DNA of 46,424 nt, from contig JALVWQ010000026.1 of the NCBI GenBank assembly GCA_027034975.1, forward strand, positions 1-46,424. Reading direction: 5' to 3'. The notes beneath the pieces were generated by a model. It was not told the origin of the DNA, did not search any database, and saw nothing but the letters and a program-made list of their open reading frames with translations. The translations under genes were made by a program, and so were the position numbers. The number at the start of each line of letters is the position of its first letter. Position 1 is the stretch's first letter. Shown piece by piece: positions 26,635-35,103 of this stretch. Source of the stretch: Campylobacteraceae bacterium. Lineage in GTDB: Bacteria > Campylobacterota > Campylobacteria > Campylobacterales > Sulfurovaceae.

Positions 26635-26711
26635 GCACTCGTAGCTCAGCTGGATAGAGCATCTGATTGCGGTTCAGAAGGTCACAGGTTCGAATCCTGT
26701 CGAGTGTACCA
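26635..26711 (+). tRNA. tRNA-Arg, anticodon GCG
   Basis: A 77-base cloverleaf. The acceptor stem is GCACTCG/CGAGTGT with a discriminator A and encoded CCA (26709-26711). The D arm is GCTC-AGCTGGATA-GAGC. The anticodon stem is TCTGA/TCAGA with loop TTGCGGT, so the anticodon is GCG (reads CGC/CGU). The T arm is ACAGG-TTCGAAT-CCTGT. Most bacteria read these codons with an ACG tRNA deaminated to inosine, so the GCG anticodon is of note. Confidence 0.95.
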
Positions 26712-26786
26712 CTTTTCTTTTGCACTACCCCATAATTTAATCATTATTATAGTAAAATTTTTTATCTTCAAATTAGGTTTTAAAAT

Positions 26787-27356
26787 ATGAAAGAGATATC
26801 AATTATCAGTAAATCCCTTATTGTCAATGAACTACTAAAACTTATCTTCAAAAAGAGAGAGGAGAACCCCTCTTTTACAAAAGAGAGCGATATTGAGACT
26901 CTCTCAAACGCTATAGTTATTATTGATGACTCTATTGCGGATCTAGAGAACACTATTGAGCACTTAAAACACCAAAACAATAGAGTAATTTTACTAGGTG
27001 AGAGCTCTGCTCCTGTAGAGTACCAAGTCGAAAAGCCTTTTTTGCCACAAGATATAGAGAGTATACTAGATAAACTCCAAAAGCAGCCAGAGAGTGAAAT
27101 TAAAACCAATATACTCGATCCAGACGAAATTGCTCACATCAAAGCACTTATGGCACTTGAAGATGACGAAGAGGAGGAGTCAACACTCACAGCCCTTGAG
27201 AAGTTAGAGGAGAGGCTATCTTTTAAAGCCAAAGGAAGAGAGGCAAAAGAGTTTCTACTTGCACTCACAGAGCTTGACCCTAAAAGTTTAAAAAAGATGC
27301 TCAAAAAGAGTAAAGTCTCTCTAAAGATCTCATTTAAAGAGAGTAGTGATGCATAG
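26787..27356 (+). CDS. Acidic protein with degenerate receiver domain (HP0322/ChePep- and Cj1178-position)
   Basis: 189 residues. The first 95 residues look like a response-regulator receiver: IVIIDDS (D47/D48) at the phosphorylation strand, a RVILLGE strand, and EKPFLP with K83 at the KPF position. The beta-1 acidic pair is missing. An acidic stretch (EDDEEEE) and a helical tail follow. Its place directly before gmk-tatA-argS is that of H. pylori HP0322 (ChePep, a polar flagellar/chemotaxis regulator) and the C. jejuni 'highly acidic protein'. This protein lacks the long Glu-rich repeats of HP0322. A flagellar-pole role is inferred from position and domain only. It overlaps gmk by 8 bases. 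Confidence 0.72.
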   Translation: MKEISIISKSLIVNELLKLIFKKREENPSFTKESDIETLSNAIVIIDDSIADLENTIEHLKHQNNRVILLGESSAPVEYQVEKPFLPQDIESILDKLQKQPESEIKTNILDPDEIAHIKALMALEDDEEEESTLTALEKLEERLSFKAKGREAKEFLLALTELDPKSLKKMLKKSKVSLKISFKESSDA

Positions 27357-27963
27357 TGGTGTTTTGGTTCTTTCTGGCCCTAGTGGAGCTGGGAAAAGCA
27401 CCATTATCAATGCAGCTGCAGATGCAATTGGGGAGTTCTACTTCTCAGTCTCTACCACAACACGAGAGCCTAGAGAGGGAGAGATTGAAGGCGTCGATTA
27501 CTACTTTGTAACTAAAGAGGAGTTCGAAGAGGGTATCGCAAGAGGCGACTTTTTAGAGTATGCAACGGTGCATGGAAACTACTACGGCACCTCTTTGCTT
27601 CCAGTAAAAAAGGCTCTTAGTGAGGGGAAGTTAGTAATATTTGATATCGATGTGCAAGGGCATAGACTTGTACGAGAAGTGATGGGAGATATTGTAGTAA
27701 GTGCATTTATTACACCTCCGACACTTAATGAACTTGAAAAAAGACTCCAACTGCGATGCAGTGATCTTCCAGAAGTAATTCAAAAGCGTATTCAAAATGC
27801 CAAGGAGGAGATAAAAGCGATTCATGAGTATGACTTTGTCATTATAAATGATACTATTGAAGATGCAAAAAATGCATTTATCGCTATTGCAAATGCTGCA
27901 AGATATAAAATGGATAAAAGAGAAACAGAAAAGTTTATAAAAATGTGGTTAGAAGGAAAATAA
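27349..27963 (+). CDS. gmk: Guanylate kinase
   Basis: 204 residues. It phosphorylates GMP to GDP. The P-loop GPSGAGKSTI is at the N-terminus, then STTTREPREGEIEGVDYYFV, where GMP binds, and FLEYATVHGNYYGTSL. The start codon is either GTG 27346 or ATG 27349. ATG is chosen because it lies in the usual ATG-overlap position with the preceding gene's stop. The tail ends with a lysine-rich helix. Confidence 0.95.
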   Translation: MHSGVLVLSGPSGAGKSTIINAAADAIGEFYFSVSTTTREPREGEIEGVDYYFVTKEEFEEGIARGDFLEYATVHGNYYGTSLLPVKKALSEGKLVIFDIDVQGHRLVREVMGDIVVSAFITPPTLNELEKRLQLRCSDLPEVIQKRIQNAKEEIKAIHEYDFVIINDTIEDAKNAFIAIANAARYKMDKRETEKFIKMWLEGK

Positions 27964-28018
27964 AACTCAAATCTTCTTTTTTATAAATAAGAAAAAGTAA
28001 TCTATTATCAAAAAAGTG

Positions 28019-28024
28019 TATAAT
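28019..28024 (+). promoter_or_regulatory. -10 box of tatA
   Basis: TATAAT in GTGTATAATTAG, 31 bases before the tatA ATG and 55 bases after the gmk stop, suggesting that tatA-argS can be transcribed separately from gmk. Confidence 0.5.
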
Positions 28025-28054
28025 TAGAGAAACAAATTTGTAAAAGGATAAGAT

Positions 28055-28288
28055 ATGGGTATGCCAGGTGGTTGGGAACTATTTGCCATTATTTTAGTAA
28101 TTGTACTTCTTTTTGGAGGCAAAAAGATACCAGAGCTCGCAAAGGGTTTAGGAAAAGGTATTAAGGACTTCAAAAAAGCGGTAAACGAAGATGAGACTGA
28201 GAGTGCAAAAACAGTTGACGCTAAAGAGCTAGAGGCAAAAAAAGAAGAGACTACAACTGTAGAGTCAAAAGATACAAAACAAGCATAA
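28055..28288 (+). CDS. tatA: Sec-independent protein translocase subunit TatA
   Basis: 77 residues. A single N-terminal membrane helix (WELFAIILVIVLLFGG) is followed by the TatA signature KKIPELAKGLGKGIKDFKKAV and an acidic/lysine-rich tail. TatA oligomers form the pore of the twin-arginine export system with TatC, whose gene is not in the window. Its place between gmk and argS is conserved in H. pylori and C. jejuni. AAAGGAT lies upstream of the ATG. A weak GCCC/GGGC hairpin (near 28303-28317) lies before argS. Confidence 0.95.
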   Translation: MGMPGGWELFAIILVIVLLFGGKKIPELAKGLGKGIKDFKKAVNEDETESAKTVDAKELEAKKEETTTVESKDTKQA

Positions 28289-28344
28289 TTTTACACTTTA
28301 CTTCGCCCTTTAGGGGCAATACTACATTGACAGAGGCGTCTTGA

Positions 28345-30039
28345 ATGCAAATAAAATCACAAATTAATAATATTTTAGAAGAGAGCTTTAAAGCTTTAAA
28401 TATTACCCCAAAATCACTCCAAGTAAGCGATGCGACAAAGCCAGAGTTTGGAGACTACCAGTACAATGGTGCAATGGCATTAGCAAAAGAGCTTAAGCAA
28501 AACCCTCGCGAAATTGCAATAAAATTAGCAAATGAGCTAGAGAAGAGCGAACTCTTCGAGAAGGTAGAGGTAGCAGGTCCTGGATTTATTAACTTAACCC
28601 TCAGCAGCAGTTTTTTATCGAAAAATCTTCTAAAAAGTTTAGATGAGAGAGCCGGTGTTTCACTTAAAGAGAATCCGATTAAAGTAGTTGTGGATTACTC
28701 TAGCCCAAATATGGCTAAACAGATGCATGTTGGACATCTTCGCTCTACCATTATTGGGGATACACTTGCAAATCTCTTTGAGTTCTTAGGCGATGAGGTG
28801 ATCCGCCAAAACCATATTGGAGATTGGGGTACACAGTTTGGTATGCTTATTGCATACTTCGAAGAGAACCAAAAAGATATCGATGCTAAACTAAGCGACC
28901 TAGAGGAGTTCTATAAAGCAGCTAAAAAACGCTTTGATGAGAGCGAAGAGTTTGCAAAAAAAGCAAGAGAGTATGTCGTAAAGCTACAAAGTGGTGACGA
29001 GGGGTGCTTAAGACTCTGGAGTGCCTTTATCGATAAGTCTCTGCAGCACTGCCAAGAGGTCTATGATAAGCTAGGAGTAAAGCTCGATAAGAATTGCGTA
29101 AAGAGCGAAAGCAGCTACAACGATGACCTTGGGAATATTGTTACAGAGCTCGAGTCTAAAGGGGTTGCAAAAGAGAGCCAAGGGGCAAAATGTATCTTTT
29201 TTGAGGGAAGCGATAACCCACTTATTGTACAAAAGCAAGATGGTGGATTTCTCTATGCTACTACCGATTTAGCTGCCATTAGATACAGAGTACAGGAGCT
29301 TGGAGCAAAGAGAGTATGCTATGTAGTCGATGCAAGACAGAGTGAACACTTTAGGCAGGTTTTTGAGGCTGCAAGATTAGCTGGTTTTGCTGATGAAAGA
29401 GTTTTGCTTGAGCATATAGCATTTGGAATGATGCTCGATAAGAGCGGCAAACCTTTTAAAACAAGAGATGGTGGTACTGTAAAACTAATTGACTTAATAG
29501 ATGAAGCTGTCAATCGAGCCAAAGAGGTTATTAGCCGTGCTAATGAGTATAGTCAAGAAGAGCTAGAAAAAATTGCTCAAGTTGTTGGTATCGGTTCACT
29601 CAAATATGCTGATCTCTCAATCAATCGCCAATCAAACTATATCTTCGATTGGGATAAAATGCTCTCACTTGATGGCAATACAGCTCTTTATATGCAGTAT
29701 GCTTATGCAAGAATTAACTCTATCCTCAATAAAGCAGGTGAGTTTGAGACACGAGAACCTAAGCTCACTGATACGCTAGAGCGTCGATTAGCACTCAAAG
29801 TGTTAGCACTCGAAGATACGCTTTTAAAAGCTTATCAAGAGGCAATGCCACACATAATTACCAACTATCTTTATGAGTTAGCAACACTCTTTATGAAGTT
29901 TTACGAAAATAATCCAATACTAAAAGAGGGTGTAGATGAAGAGACAAAGATAAGCCGGCTCAATCTAGCAAAAGCAACAGCAAATGCGATTAAAGTTTCG
30001 CTCAATATTTTAGGAATAGAAGTTTTGGAAAGAATATAA
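28345..30039 (+). CDS. argS: Arginyl-tRNA synthetase
   Basis: 564 residues. A class I synthetase charging tRNA-Arg. It has an N-terminal tRNA-binding Arg-S domain (1-about 85) and the HIGH motif as HVGH in SSPNMAKQMHVGHLRST. The KMSKS region is replaced by MMLDKSGKPFKTRDGG, as is usual for ArgRS. The C-terminal DALR domain begins near ALYMQYAYARINSIL. The length is at the upper end of the bacterial range. AGAGG lies 8 bases before ATG 28345. A membrane-protein gene starts 1 base after the stop. Confidence 0.96.
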   Translation: MQIKSQINNILEESFKALNITPKSLQVSDATKPEFGDYQYNGAMALAKELKQNPREIAIKLANELEKSELFEKVEVAGPGFINLTLSSSFLSKNLLKSLDERAGVSLKENPIKVVVDYSSPNMAKQMHVGHLRSTIIGDTLANLFEFLGDEVIRQNHIGDWGTQFGMLIAYFEENQKDIDAKLSDLEEFYKAAKKRFDESEEFAKKAREYVVKLQSGDEGCLRLWSAFIDKSLQHCQEVYDKLGVKLDKNCVKSESSYNDDLGNIVTELESKGVAKESQGAKCIFFEGSDNPLIVQKQDGGFLYATTDLAAIRYRVQELGAKRVCYVVDARQSEHFRQVFEAARLAGFADERVLLEHIAFGMMLDKSGKPFKTRDGGTVKLIDLIDEAVNRAKEVISRANEYSQEELEKIAQVVGIGSLKYADLSINRQSNYIFDWDKMLSLDGNTALYMQYAYARINSILNKAGEFETREPKLTDTLERRLALKVLALEDTLLKAYQEAMPHIITNYLYELATLFMKFYENNPILKEGVDEETKISRLNLAKATANAIKVSLNILGIEVLERI

Positions 30040-30040
30040 A

Positions 30041-30394
30041 ATGTGGCGATTAGTACTGCTTTTTCTCATATCTCTAGCTTTGATAGTATTCAACTATAAA
30101 AAAGAGAGGCAACTCCAAAAGAGCCTTCTTTTGCTCTTCATTTTGCTCTATATATTCTCAATTGGTTACAGCGGTGCAATTTTAACGCGTGCAATCCCAC
30201 CACTCTTTTTTGCTCATATTATCGCTTTAGTTATTGGATATATAGGTTTTATACTCTATCTATGGAGAGATAAGCTTCGATGGTACTTCCTATTAGCACC
30301 ACTCTTACCAATTGCAACCTATATCTTATTAAACTATTTTGATGGCTCTCGCTACGAAGCTCTTAGAGACTTTTCTATCTATTATTGCACATAA
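30041..30394 (+). CDS. Small membrane protein of unknown function
   Basis: 117 residues with about four hydrophobic helices and a short C-terminal soluble tail. The spacing of 1 base after argS shows it is the last gene of that operon. Its end overlaps the end of the convergent SGNH gene by 13 bases. I do not recognise a family. Confidence 0.65.
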   Translation: MWRLVLLFLISLALIVFNYKKERQLQKSLLLLFILLYIFSIGYSGAILTRAIPPLFFAHIIALVIGYIGFILYLWRDKLRWYFLLAPLLPIATYILLNYFDGSRYEALRDFSIYYCT

Positions 30395-31119
30395 TCAATA
30401 ATTGCGGAGAACCATCTATCTGCCATCTTTTTGTAACCACTTTTACTAGGATGTGTATTCTCTAAATAGTCACCGGCTCTTCCACTTAACATATTTCGCA
30501 TATCCACTTGAATTACATCTGGATCTCCGAGCGAAGCTAAATAGGCTTCCAAATTTTTATTATAATCCTCAATCTTACGATCAAAGAGCCATCTATTTAT
30601 AATCAATGCAACAAAAATTTTAATTTTCATCTTATGATCAGCAGCAAATCGTTTGATTTCGCTAATAACCTTTTTAGTTCCTTTTATACTTCTTGAGTGG
30701 TCGTTTGTTCCAATATGCAATAAAACTATATCAGCTGGATGAGCAGCCAAAAAATCATATACATGACTCGCAATCTGATAACTAGTCCATCCTGGATGGC
30801 CTTCATTATCTGGATCAAACGGTGGTTTTACACTATAGCCTGCTCTTCTGCTTCCAACAAAATCATAATTAACGCCTGCATCATCTAGGTCATATGCTAA
30901 AAAAGAGCGATAAGCTGTTCTCTTTCCCGCAGGCACTAAGTTTCTACCATTTGAATCATAATAAGCATGAGCATCATCATAAGTTATAGAGTCACCTAGC
31001 GGCATAATTCTCCACCTTTTAGAAGAACTGCTAGACGAGGAAGAACTACCACCTCCACCGCAAGCAGTTAAAAGTACGGAGAGCCCAATTATAGTTAAAA
31101 ACTTAAATAATCTTTTCAT
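30382..31119 (-). CDS. SGNH/GDSL-family esterase lipoprotein
   Basis: 245 residues. A lipoprotein signal with lipobox LTAC is followed by four glycines and nine serines, a flexible tether. The SGNH blocks are present: GDSIT (catalytic Ser), HIGTNDH (Asn) and THPSKSGY (catalytic His) near the C-terminus. The arrangement resembles carbohydrate esterase family 3 (deacetylases of polysaccharides), which would fit an envelope-anchored enzyme acting on surface glycans. The substrate is unknown. A ribosome site AAGGTAG precedes the ATG. It stands alone, convergent to the argS operon. Confidence 0.8.
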   Translation of the reverse strand: MKRLFKFLTIIGLSVLLTACGGGGSSSSSSSSSKRWRIMPLGDSITYDDAHAYYDSNGRNLVPAGKRTAYRSFLAYDLDDAGVNYDFVGSRRAGYSVKPPFDPDNEGHPGWTSYQIASHVYDFLAAHPADIVLLHIGTNDHSRSIKGTKKVISEIKRFAADHKMKIKIFVALIINRWLFDRKIEDYNKNLEAYLASLGDPDVIQVDMRNMLSGRAGDYLENTHPSKSGYKKMADRWFSAIIDYVQ

Positions 31120-31201
31120 ACACTACCTTATAATAAAAATCTGCATAATTGTAGCACATTATTATAAAATAATTGTAAAATAAAATCTTCGTATATCCAT
31201 T

Positions 31202-31603
31202 CTACTTTATTGATATATCTTTTCTTGCCGCATTAATCGAGATAACAAACCCACCAATTGCATCTAAAAATGACATGAGCATTAAAATAAAGAAAAGCGA
31301 ATTGTGTGCTCTATCCCACATCAAAAAGAGTACTAAATAGGCAACTGATACAAAAAAACTCACTATTGTCTCAGAGATACTGTAATCTCCTGTTGTTGCT
31401 GCTTTGTAGATTTCCACAAATAGTAGTACAACTCCCACTATTAAAAAGATATCTTTTGTTGTAAGATAAAAGAGCTCATTATGGGCCCAAACTACATGCT
31501 GCATATCTAAAGCTGGCATATCAAGTTCAACTACAGCATAGCGTGCAAAAATATAAACAATCAACAACCATAAAAAGGTTGATATATCTCTAATTAATGA
31601 CAT
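31202..31603 (-). CDS. Membrane protein with four helices, unknown function
   Basis: 133 residues with four predicted membrane helices and no recognised motif. Its general shape resembles PsiE-like small membrane proteins, but I cannot support that assignment. GAGGAATATA precedes the ATG. It lies 75 bases after the SPFH gene on the same strand, so the two may be co-transcribed. A GGGG/CCCC hairpin overlapping the SPFH stop (about 31657-31675) could weaken read-through. Confidence 0.6.
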   Translation of the reverse strand: MSLIRDISTFLWLLIVYIFARYAVVELDMPALDMQHVVWAHNELFYLTTKDIFLIVGVVLLFVEIYKAATTGDYSISETIVSFFVSVAYLVLFLMWDRAHNSLFFILMLMSFLDAIGGFVISINAARKDISIK

Positions 31604-31678
31604 TATATTCCTCTCTTTTCATTGGATTTTATAGACTTTTTAATTAAAGCCACATTAATTGGGGACATGTTAAACCCC

Positions 31679-32737
31679 CTACTCTTTTTTAGCATCATCA
31701 CTACTCTCCTTATCCATCAAAGGATCAATTGCTCTAAGTCCCATAAACCCTTTCATTGAGTCTCTTAAATCTGCAGGATAAACTACAAACTTAGAATTTT
31801 CTGATTCTGAAAGACTCTTTAATGTATCTAAATACTTCTCACCTAAAATATAATTTAATGGCATCTGTGCATCGTTTGTACTATTTACCTCTTTAATCTT
31901 CTCTATTGCCTCTGCAGATGCTTGAGCATGAATATGGTGCATCTGGGCATGAATCTTTGCAACCTCTAGTTCTGCTTTAGCCTGAAGCACTTTTACACTC
32001 TTTTCTGCTTCGGCTTTAATCTCTTGTGCCATCTTTTGTCTCTCTGCAGCTGCACGCACTTCAATTGCTTCTCTAACATGCGATTGTGGTGTAAACTCTA
32101 CTCCTCCAACAGCACGAATCTCAATTCCGATATCTGCACCTTTTTGTGCAATCTCAGATAGTACCATTCCACCCATTTTTCCACGATTTGCCAAAGCTTC
32201 ATCTAGTGTCATATCTTTTATAATATTTCGAATCGACCCCTTTATAAAGCCAATAATCCTATCATTATAATTTGGTGCATCATAAGCAATTTTTTTAGCA
32301 TCTTTTATTTTATAAAGTACAAAAGCTTTTGCTTCTATAAAAACCTTATCTTTTGTATATGCTTCAAACTCTGAAACCACTTCTTTTTGTTCTTTTACAT
32401 TTACTTTTGCTTTAATTCGTTCAACAATTGGATCAAAAAGTACAAAACCAAATGGAGATGTACATATTCTTCTAAATTCATCTTTTCTATCAATTACCCA
32501 CTCTTCTCCAAACGGAATACGATGTACACTTTTATATAAAAAATAAAAAATTACTGCATCAATTGTTAGTATAATTCCTCCGACAGTACTATAGCCATCT
32601 TGAATATATTTAATACCACTAATTAATATAAATAGAGTAATTGCTACACTTAACAATAAAAAGAGATCAATAAAATTCTTTCTAAACTTCTCTATATACC
32701 GATAAAAGATAGAGTGATTTTTCTTATTTTTATCCAT
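31679..32737 (-). CDS. SPFH/band 7 domain protein (flotillin/stomatin-like)
   Basis: 352 residues. Two N-terminal membrane helices (about 22-42 and 50-68) are followed by an SPFH domain (about 75-240, with EAYTKDKVFIEAKAFVLYKI and GIEIRAVGGVEFTP). An alanine- and lysine-rich coiled coil (AAAERQKMAQEIKAEAEKS) and a soluble tail follow. Such proteins form rings or scaffolds on the inner membrane and often control membrane proteases or lipid domains. No NfeD-like partner is adjacent; instead a small four-helix membrane protein follows. Confidence 0.8.
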   Translation of the reverse strand: MDKNKKNHSIFYRYIEKFRKNFIDLFLLLSVAITLFILISGIKYIQDGYSTVGGIILTIDAVIFYFLYKSVHRIPFGEEWVIDRKDEFRRICTSPFGFVLFDPIVERIKAKVNVKEQKEVVSEFEAYTKDKVFIEAKAFVLYKIKDAKKIAYDAPNYNDRIIGFIKGSIRNIIKDMTLDEALANRGKMGGMVLSEIAQKGADIGIEIRAVGGVEFTPQSHVREAIEVRAAAERQKMAQEIKAEAEKSVKVLQAKAELEVAKIHAQMHHIHAQASAEAIEKIKEVNSTNDAQMPLNYILGEKYLDTLKSLSESENSKFVVYPADLRDSMKGFMGLRAIDPLMDKESSDDAKKE

Positions 32738-32782
32738 CTTATACCTCTAAATTAAATTTTACACTATTATAACATGTATTCA

Positions 32783-34402
32783 TTAACTTTTAACCTCACG
32801 CAATCTAACTGCTGGTACCTCAAAATGGTACTTTTTATGCCCTACTGTTGACTCCTCTATAATTTTATCATACATATAGGCATCATAGAGGAACTTTGGG
32901 GCTCCATTTTCAAACTCGAGCGTAAAATAGACAATATGGACTGGTATTTTCTGATTTAATCCTATTCGCACCGTCTGCCCACTTGCAACTAAGCTCCCTA
33001 GATCTTGAGGATTTCTTAAATATGGCATCAACACACTATAGAGTCCATCTGGATCACTCAGCCGCATACACCCAGAGCTATTATAGCGATACTTATTACT
33101 AAAGAGCCCCTTATTTGGCGTATCATGCAAATAGACTGCATACTTATTTGGGAACATAAACTTTACATGCCCAAGTGCATTGAGTGGGCCAGGTTGTTGT
33201 ACAAAGTGGTACGGAAGAGCCCTTTTAGAATTCTCATAACTAAAGAGTCTTTGTAAATCCGGCTTCACCTCTTTGCGACCCTGATAAGCTTTGATACCAA
33301 CCTCTTCTAATAGATTTGGATTATTCTTGAGGGCTGGTATTAAATCTTTTTTTGCTAAGTGTTCTGGAATACTCCAAGTAGGGTTTACCACCACAAACTC
33401 CAACTGATCACTAAAGATTGGTGTTGGACGATCAAGTCTACCTACAACAATATCACTGCTAAATCGCTCATAGCCACTCTCATAAAAACGCATCTTAAAC
33501 TCAGGTATATTTACCTCTATATATGTGTTCCCAAATGATGGTGGATAGAGCTTTGTCTTATCCAAATTAACGAGAATCTTCTTAATATAGTATGACTTTG
33601 GAAGATTAATATACCCAATAAGCTTATTGTCAATATAGTCACCAGCCCTTAAGTTAAATCGTTTTCGAAATCTCCGTACTGCATAGAGCAGGTCTCTATC
33701 GAAAGTTCTATTAATCGATCCACTTCGTGGAAAATCACCCAATAGTAGAAGCCGTCTCTTAATCTGATAGACTCTCTTATCTCTTTGCTTATACTTTATC
33801 ACCTTACCAAAAGGGACTTTTCTAAACTCTGGAATTTTACGATAATACTGCAAAATATCGATATAAGACTTATATCTCTGCTGCAATCCAATACTTGCAG
33901 AGAGGAGCGTATTGACTCTACCTGATCGGATATAGCTATAGATCGTTTGGGCAGATGGCATCCCTTTAATTCGCATCTCCCAAACTGCATGAATATCATG
34001 CTCTCTTTTGAGATCTTTAAGCTTCTTTTTGACTAATGCCCAATCGACATCTCCAACGCGTATAAATTTGAGTAGCCTTAAATATGCATCGGTTACAAGA
34101 ATATCTAACTTATCTTTTTGCAAACTACTTAATGCCCCAGAATCGAGTGCATAGAGGAGTCTTGTTATCTCATTTCTATGGAGAGGTTTATTTTTGTAGT
34201 TATAGTAGCCATTCTCGAAAGCTTTTGTAGCTTTCTCAAGGTTTGATGGATTGTTTAACCATAAATAGTTGCCACCACTCAGTCTATAGAGTTGCATAAT
34301 CAAGTTCTTATAAGGTGACTGTATACCATTTAATACCGAAAGATTCACTGCACCAAAGAGCGAAACAATACTAATAAGTAGTAGAAAAACTATTCTTCTC
34401 AT
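32783..34402 (-). CDS. L,D-transpeptidase, YcbB/LdtD-like
   Basis: 539 residues with an N-terminal signal peptide. A long N-terminal helical scaffold and a peptidoglycan-binding-like part (about 205-265, YQIKRRLLLLGDFPRSGS) precede the YkuD catalytic domain. The active-site block is YAVYLHDTPNKGLFS, then YNSSGCMRLSDP with catalytic Cys near 445 and His near 426. The enzyme would form 3-3 cross-links or attach proteins to peptidoglycan in the periplasm. The start ATG 34402 overlaps the thyX stop by one base and has GAGGG 6 bases upstream, better than the GTG one codon earlier. Confidence 0.85.
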   Translation of the reverse strand: MRRIVFLLLISIVSLFGAVNLSVLNGIQSPYKNLIMQLYRLSGGNYLWLNNPSNLEKATKAFENGYYNYKNKPLHRNEITRLLYALDSGALSSLQKDKLDILVTDAYLRLLKFIRVGDVDWALVKKKLKDLKREHDIHAVWEMRIKGMPSAQTIYSYIRSGRVNTLLSASIGLQQRYKSYIDILQYYRKIPEFRKVPFGKVIKYKQRDKRVYQIKRRLLLLGDFPRSGSINRTFDRDLLYAVRRFRKRFNLRAGDYIDNKLIGYINLPKSYYIKKILVNLDKTKLYPPSFGNTYIEVNIPEFKMRFYESGYERFSSDIVVGRLDRPTPIFSDQLEFVVVNPTWSIPEHLAKKDLIPALKNNPNLLEEVGIKAYQGRKEVKPDLQRLFSYENSKRALPYHFVQQPGPLNALGHVKFMFPNKYAVYLHDTPNKGLFSNKYRYNSSGCMRLSDPDGLYSVLMPYLRNPQDLGSLVASGQTVRIGLNQKIPVHIVYFTLEFENGAPKFLYDAYMYDKIIEESTVGHKKYHFEVPAVRLREVKS

Positions 34403-35022
34403 CACTCACCCTCGCTTATACACTCTCTAAAGATATATTTGTGATCCTCTGGCAAAACCTCGAAGAGAGCATTTGCTAAATTGCGTATCTCCCAGAGTGC
34501 ACTTTTTGAGCTTCGAAGCGTTAAAAAGTTCTGCAGACTACGAGCATTGATTGTCCAAGTAAGCTCTGTTTTATAGCTTTCAGGAAGAGCATACTTAGCT
34601 ATATCGTTACCAATCCCCTGCTTTAAAAGCTCTTGAAGATTATTTAAAGCTGCAATCGAAGCACTATCGACACTCTCGTTTTCCGTTAAAACAATAAATC
34701 TAGATGCCCCTTCGTAATCGTGTAATGCAAAAGGCTCTACCTTTTTAAGCTCTTTTAGTGTGTATCGTGTCGACTTTACACTTAAGCTTGCTACTCTGTG
34801 TCTTGCTAACTCTTGCAAGAGTGCACGGCTAATGCCTTGGATATAAAAGGTATATACCAAGTGTTCTAGAGTTGATGCGTGTTTATACTTATTGCCTACT
34901 CTATCGATAAGTGCCTTATCCTTCTCGCCACCTGCATCACTTTTATCAAAGCTTTGCCAACATGTGCGGATTGCATGACTACACACCTCTAAGGGTGTAA
35001 AGTGTTTGAGTGTTACTTTCAT
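34402..35022 (-). CDS. thyX: Flavin-dependent thymidylate synthase
   Basis: 206 residues. ThyX makes dTMP from dUMP using FAD, NADPH and methylenetetrahydrofolate, replacing ThyA. The motif R-H-R-x7-S with RHRVASLSVKSTRY is at residues 74-87 and the FAD/dUMP region HASTLEHLVYTFYI at about 48-61. The start at 35022 follows AAAGGGACTAAA. It is divergent from dgt, another dNTP-pool enzyme, and coupled to the L,D-transpeptidase gene downstream. Confidence 0.93.
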   Translation of the reverse strand: MKVTLKHFTPLEVCSHAIRTCWQSFDKSDAGGEKDKALIDRVGNKYKHASTLEHLVYTFYIQGISRALLQELARHRVASLSVKSTRYTLKELKKVEPFALHDYEGASRFIVLTENESVDSASIAALNNLQELLKQGIGNDIAKYALPESYKTELTWTINARSLQNFLTLRSSKSALWEIRNLANALFEVLPEDHKYIFRECISEGE

Positions 35023-35103
35023 TTTAGTCCCTTTTGGTACAATTGAGAATATTATAGCAAAAAATTAATATTTTTTAGTAAAAAAATTGCAAAAAGGTTA
35101 AAT

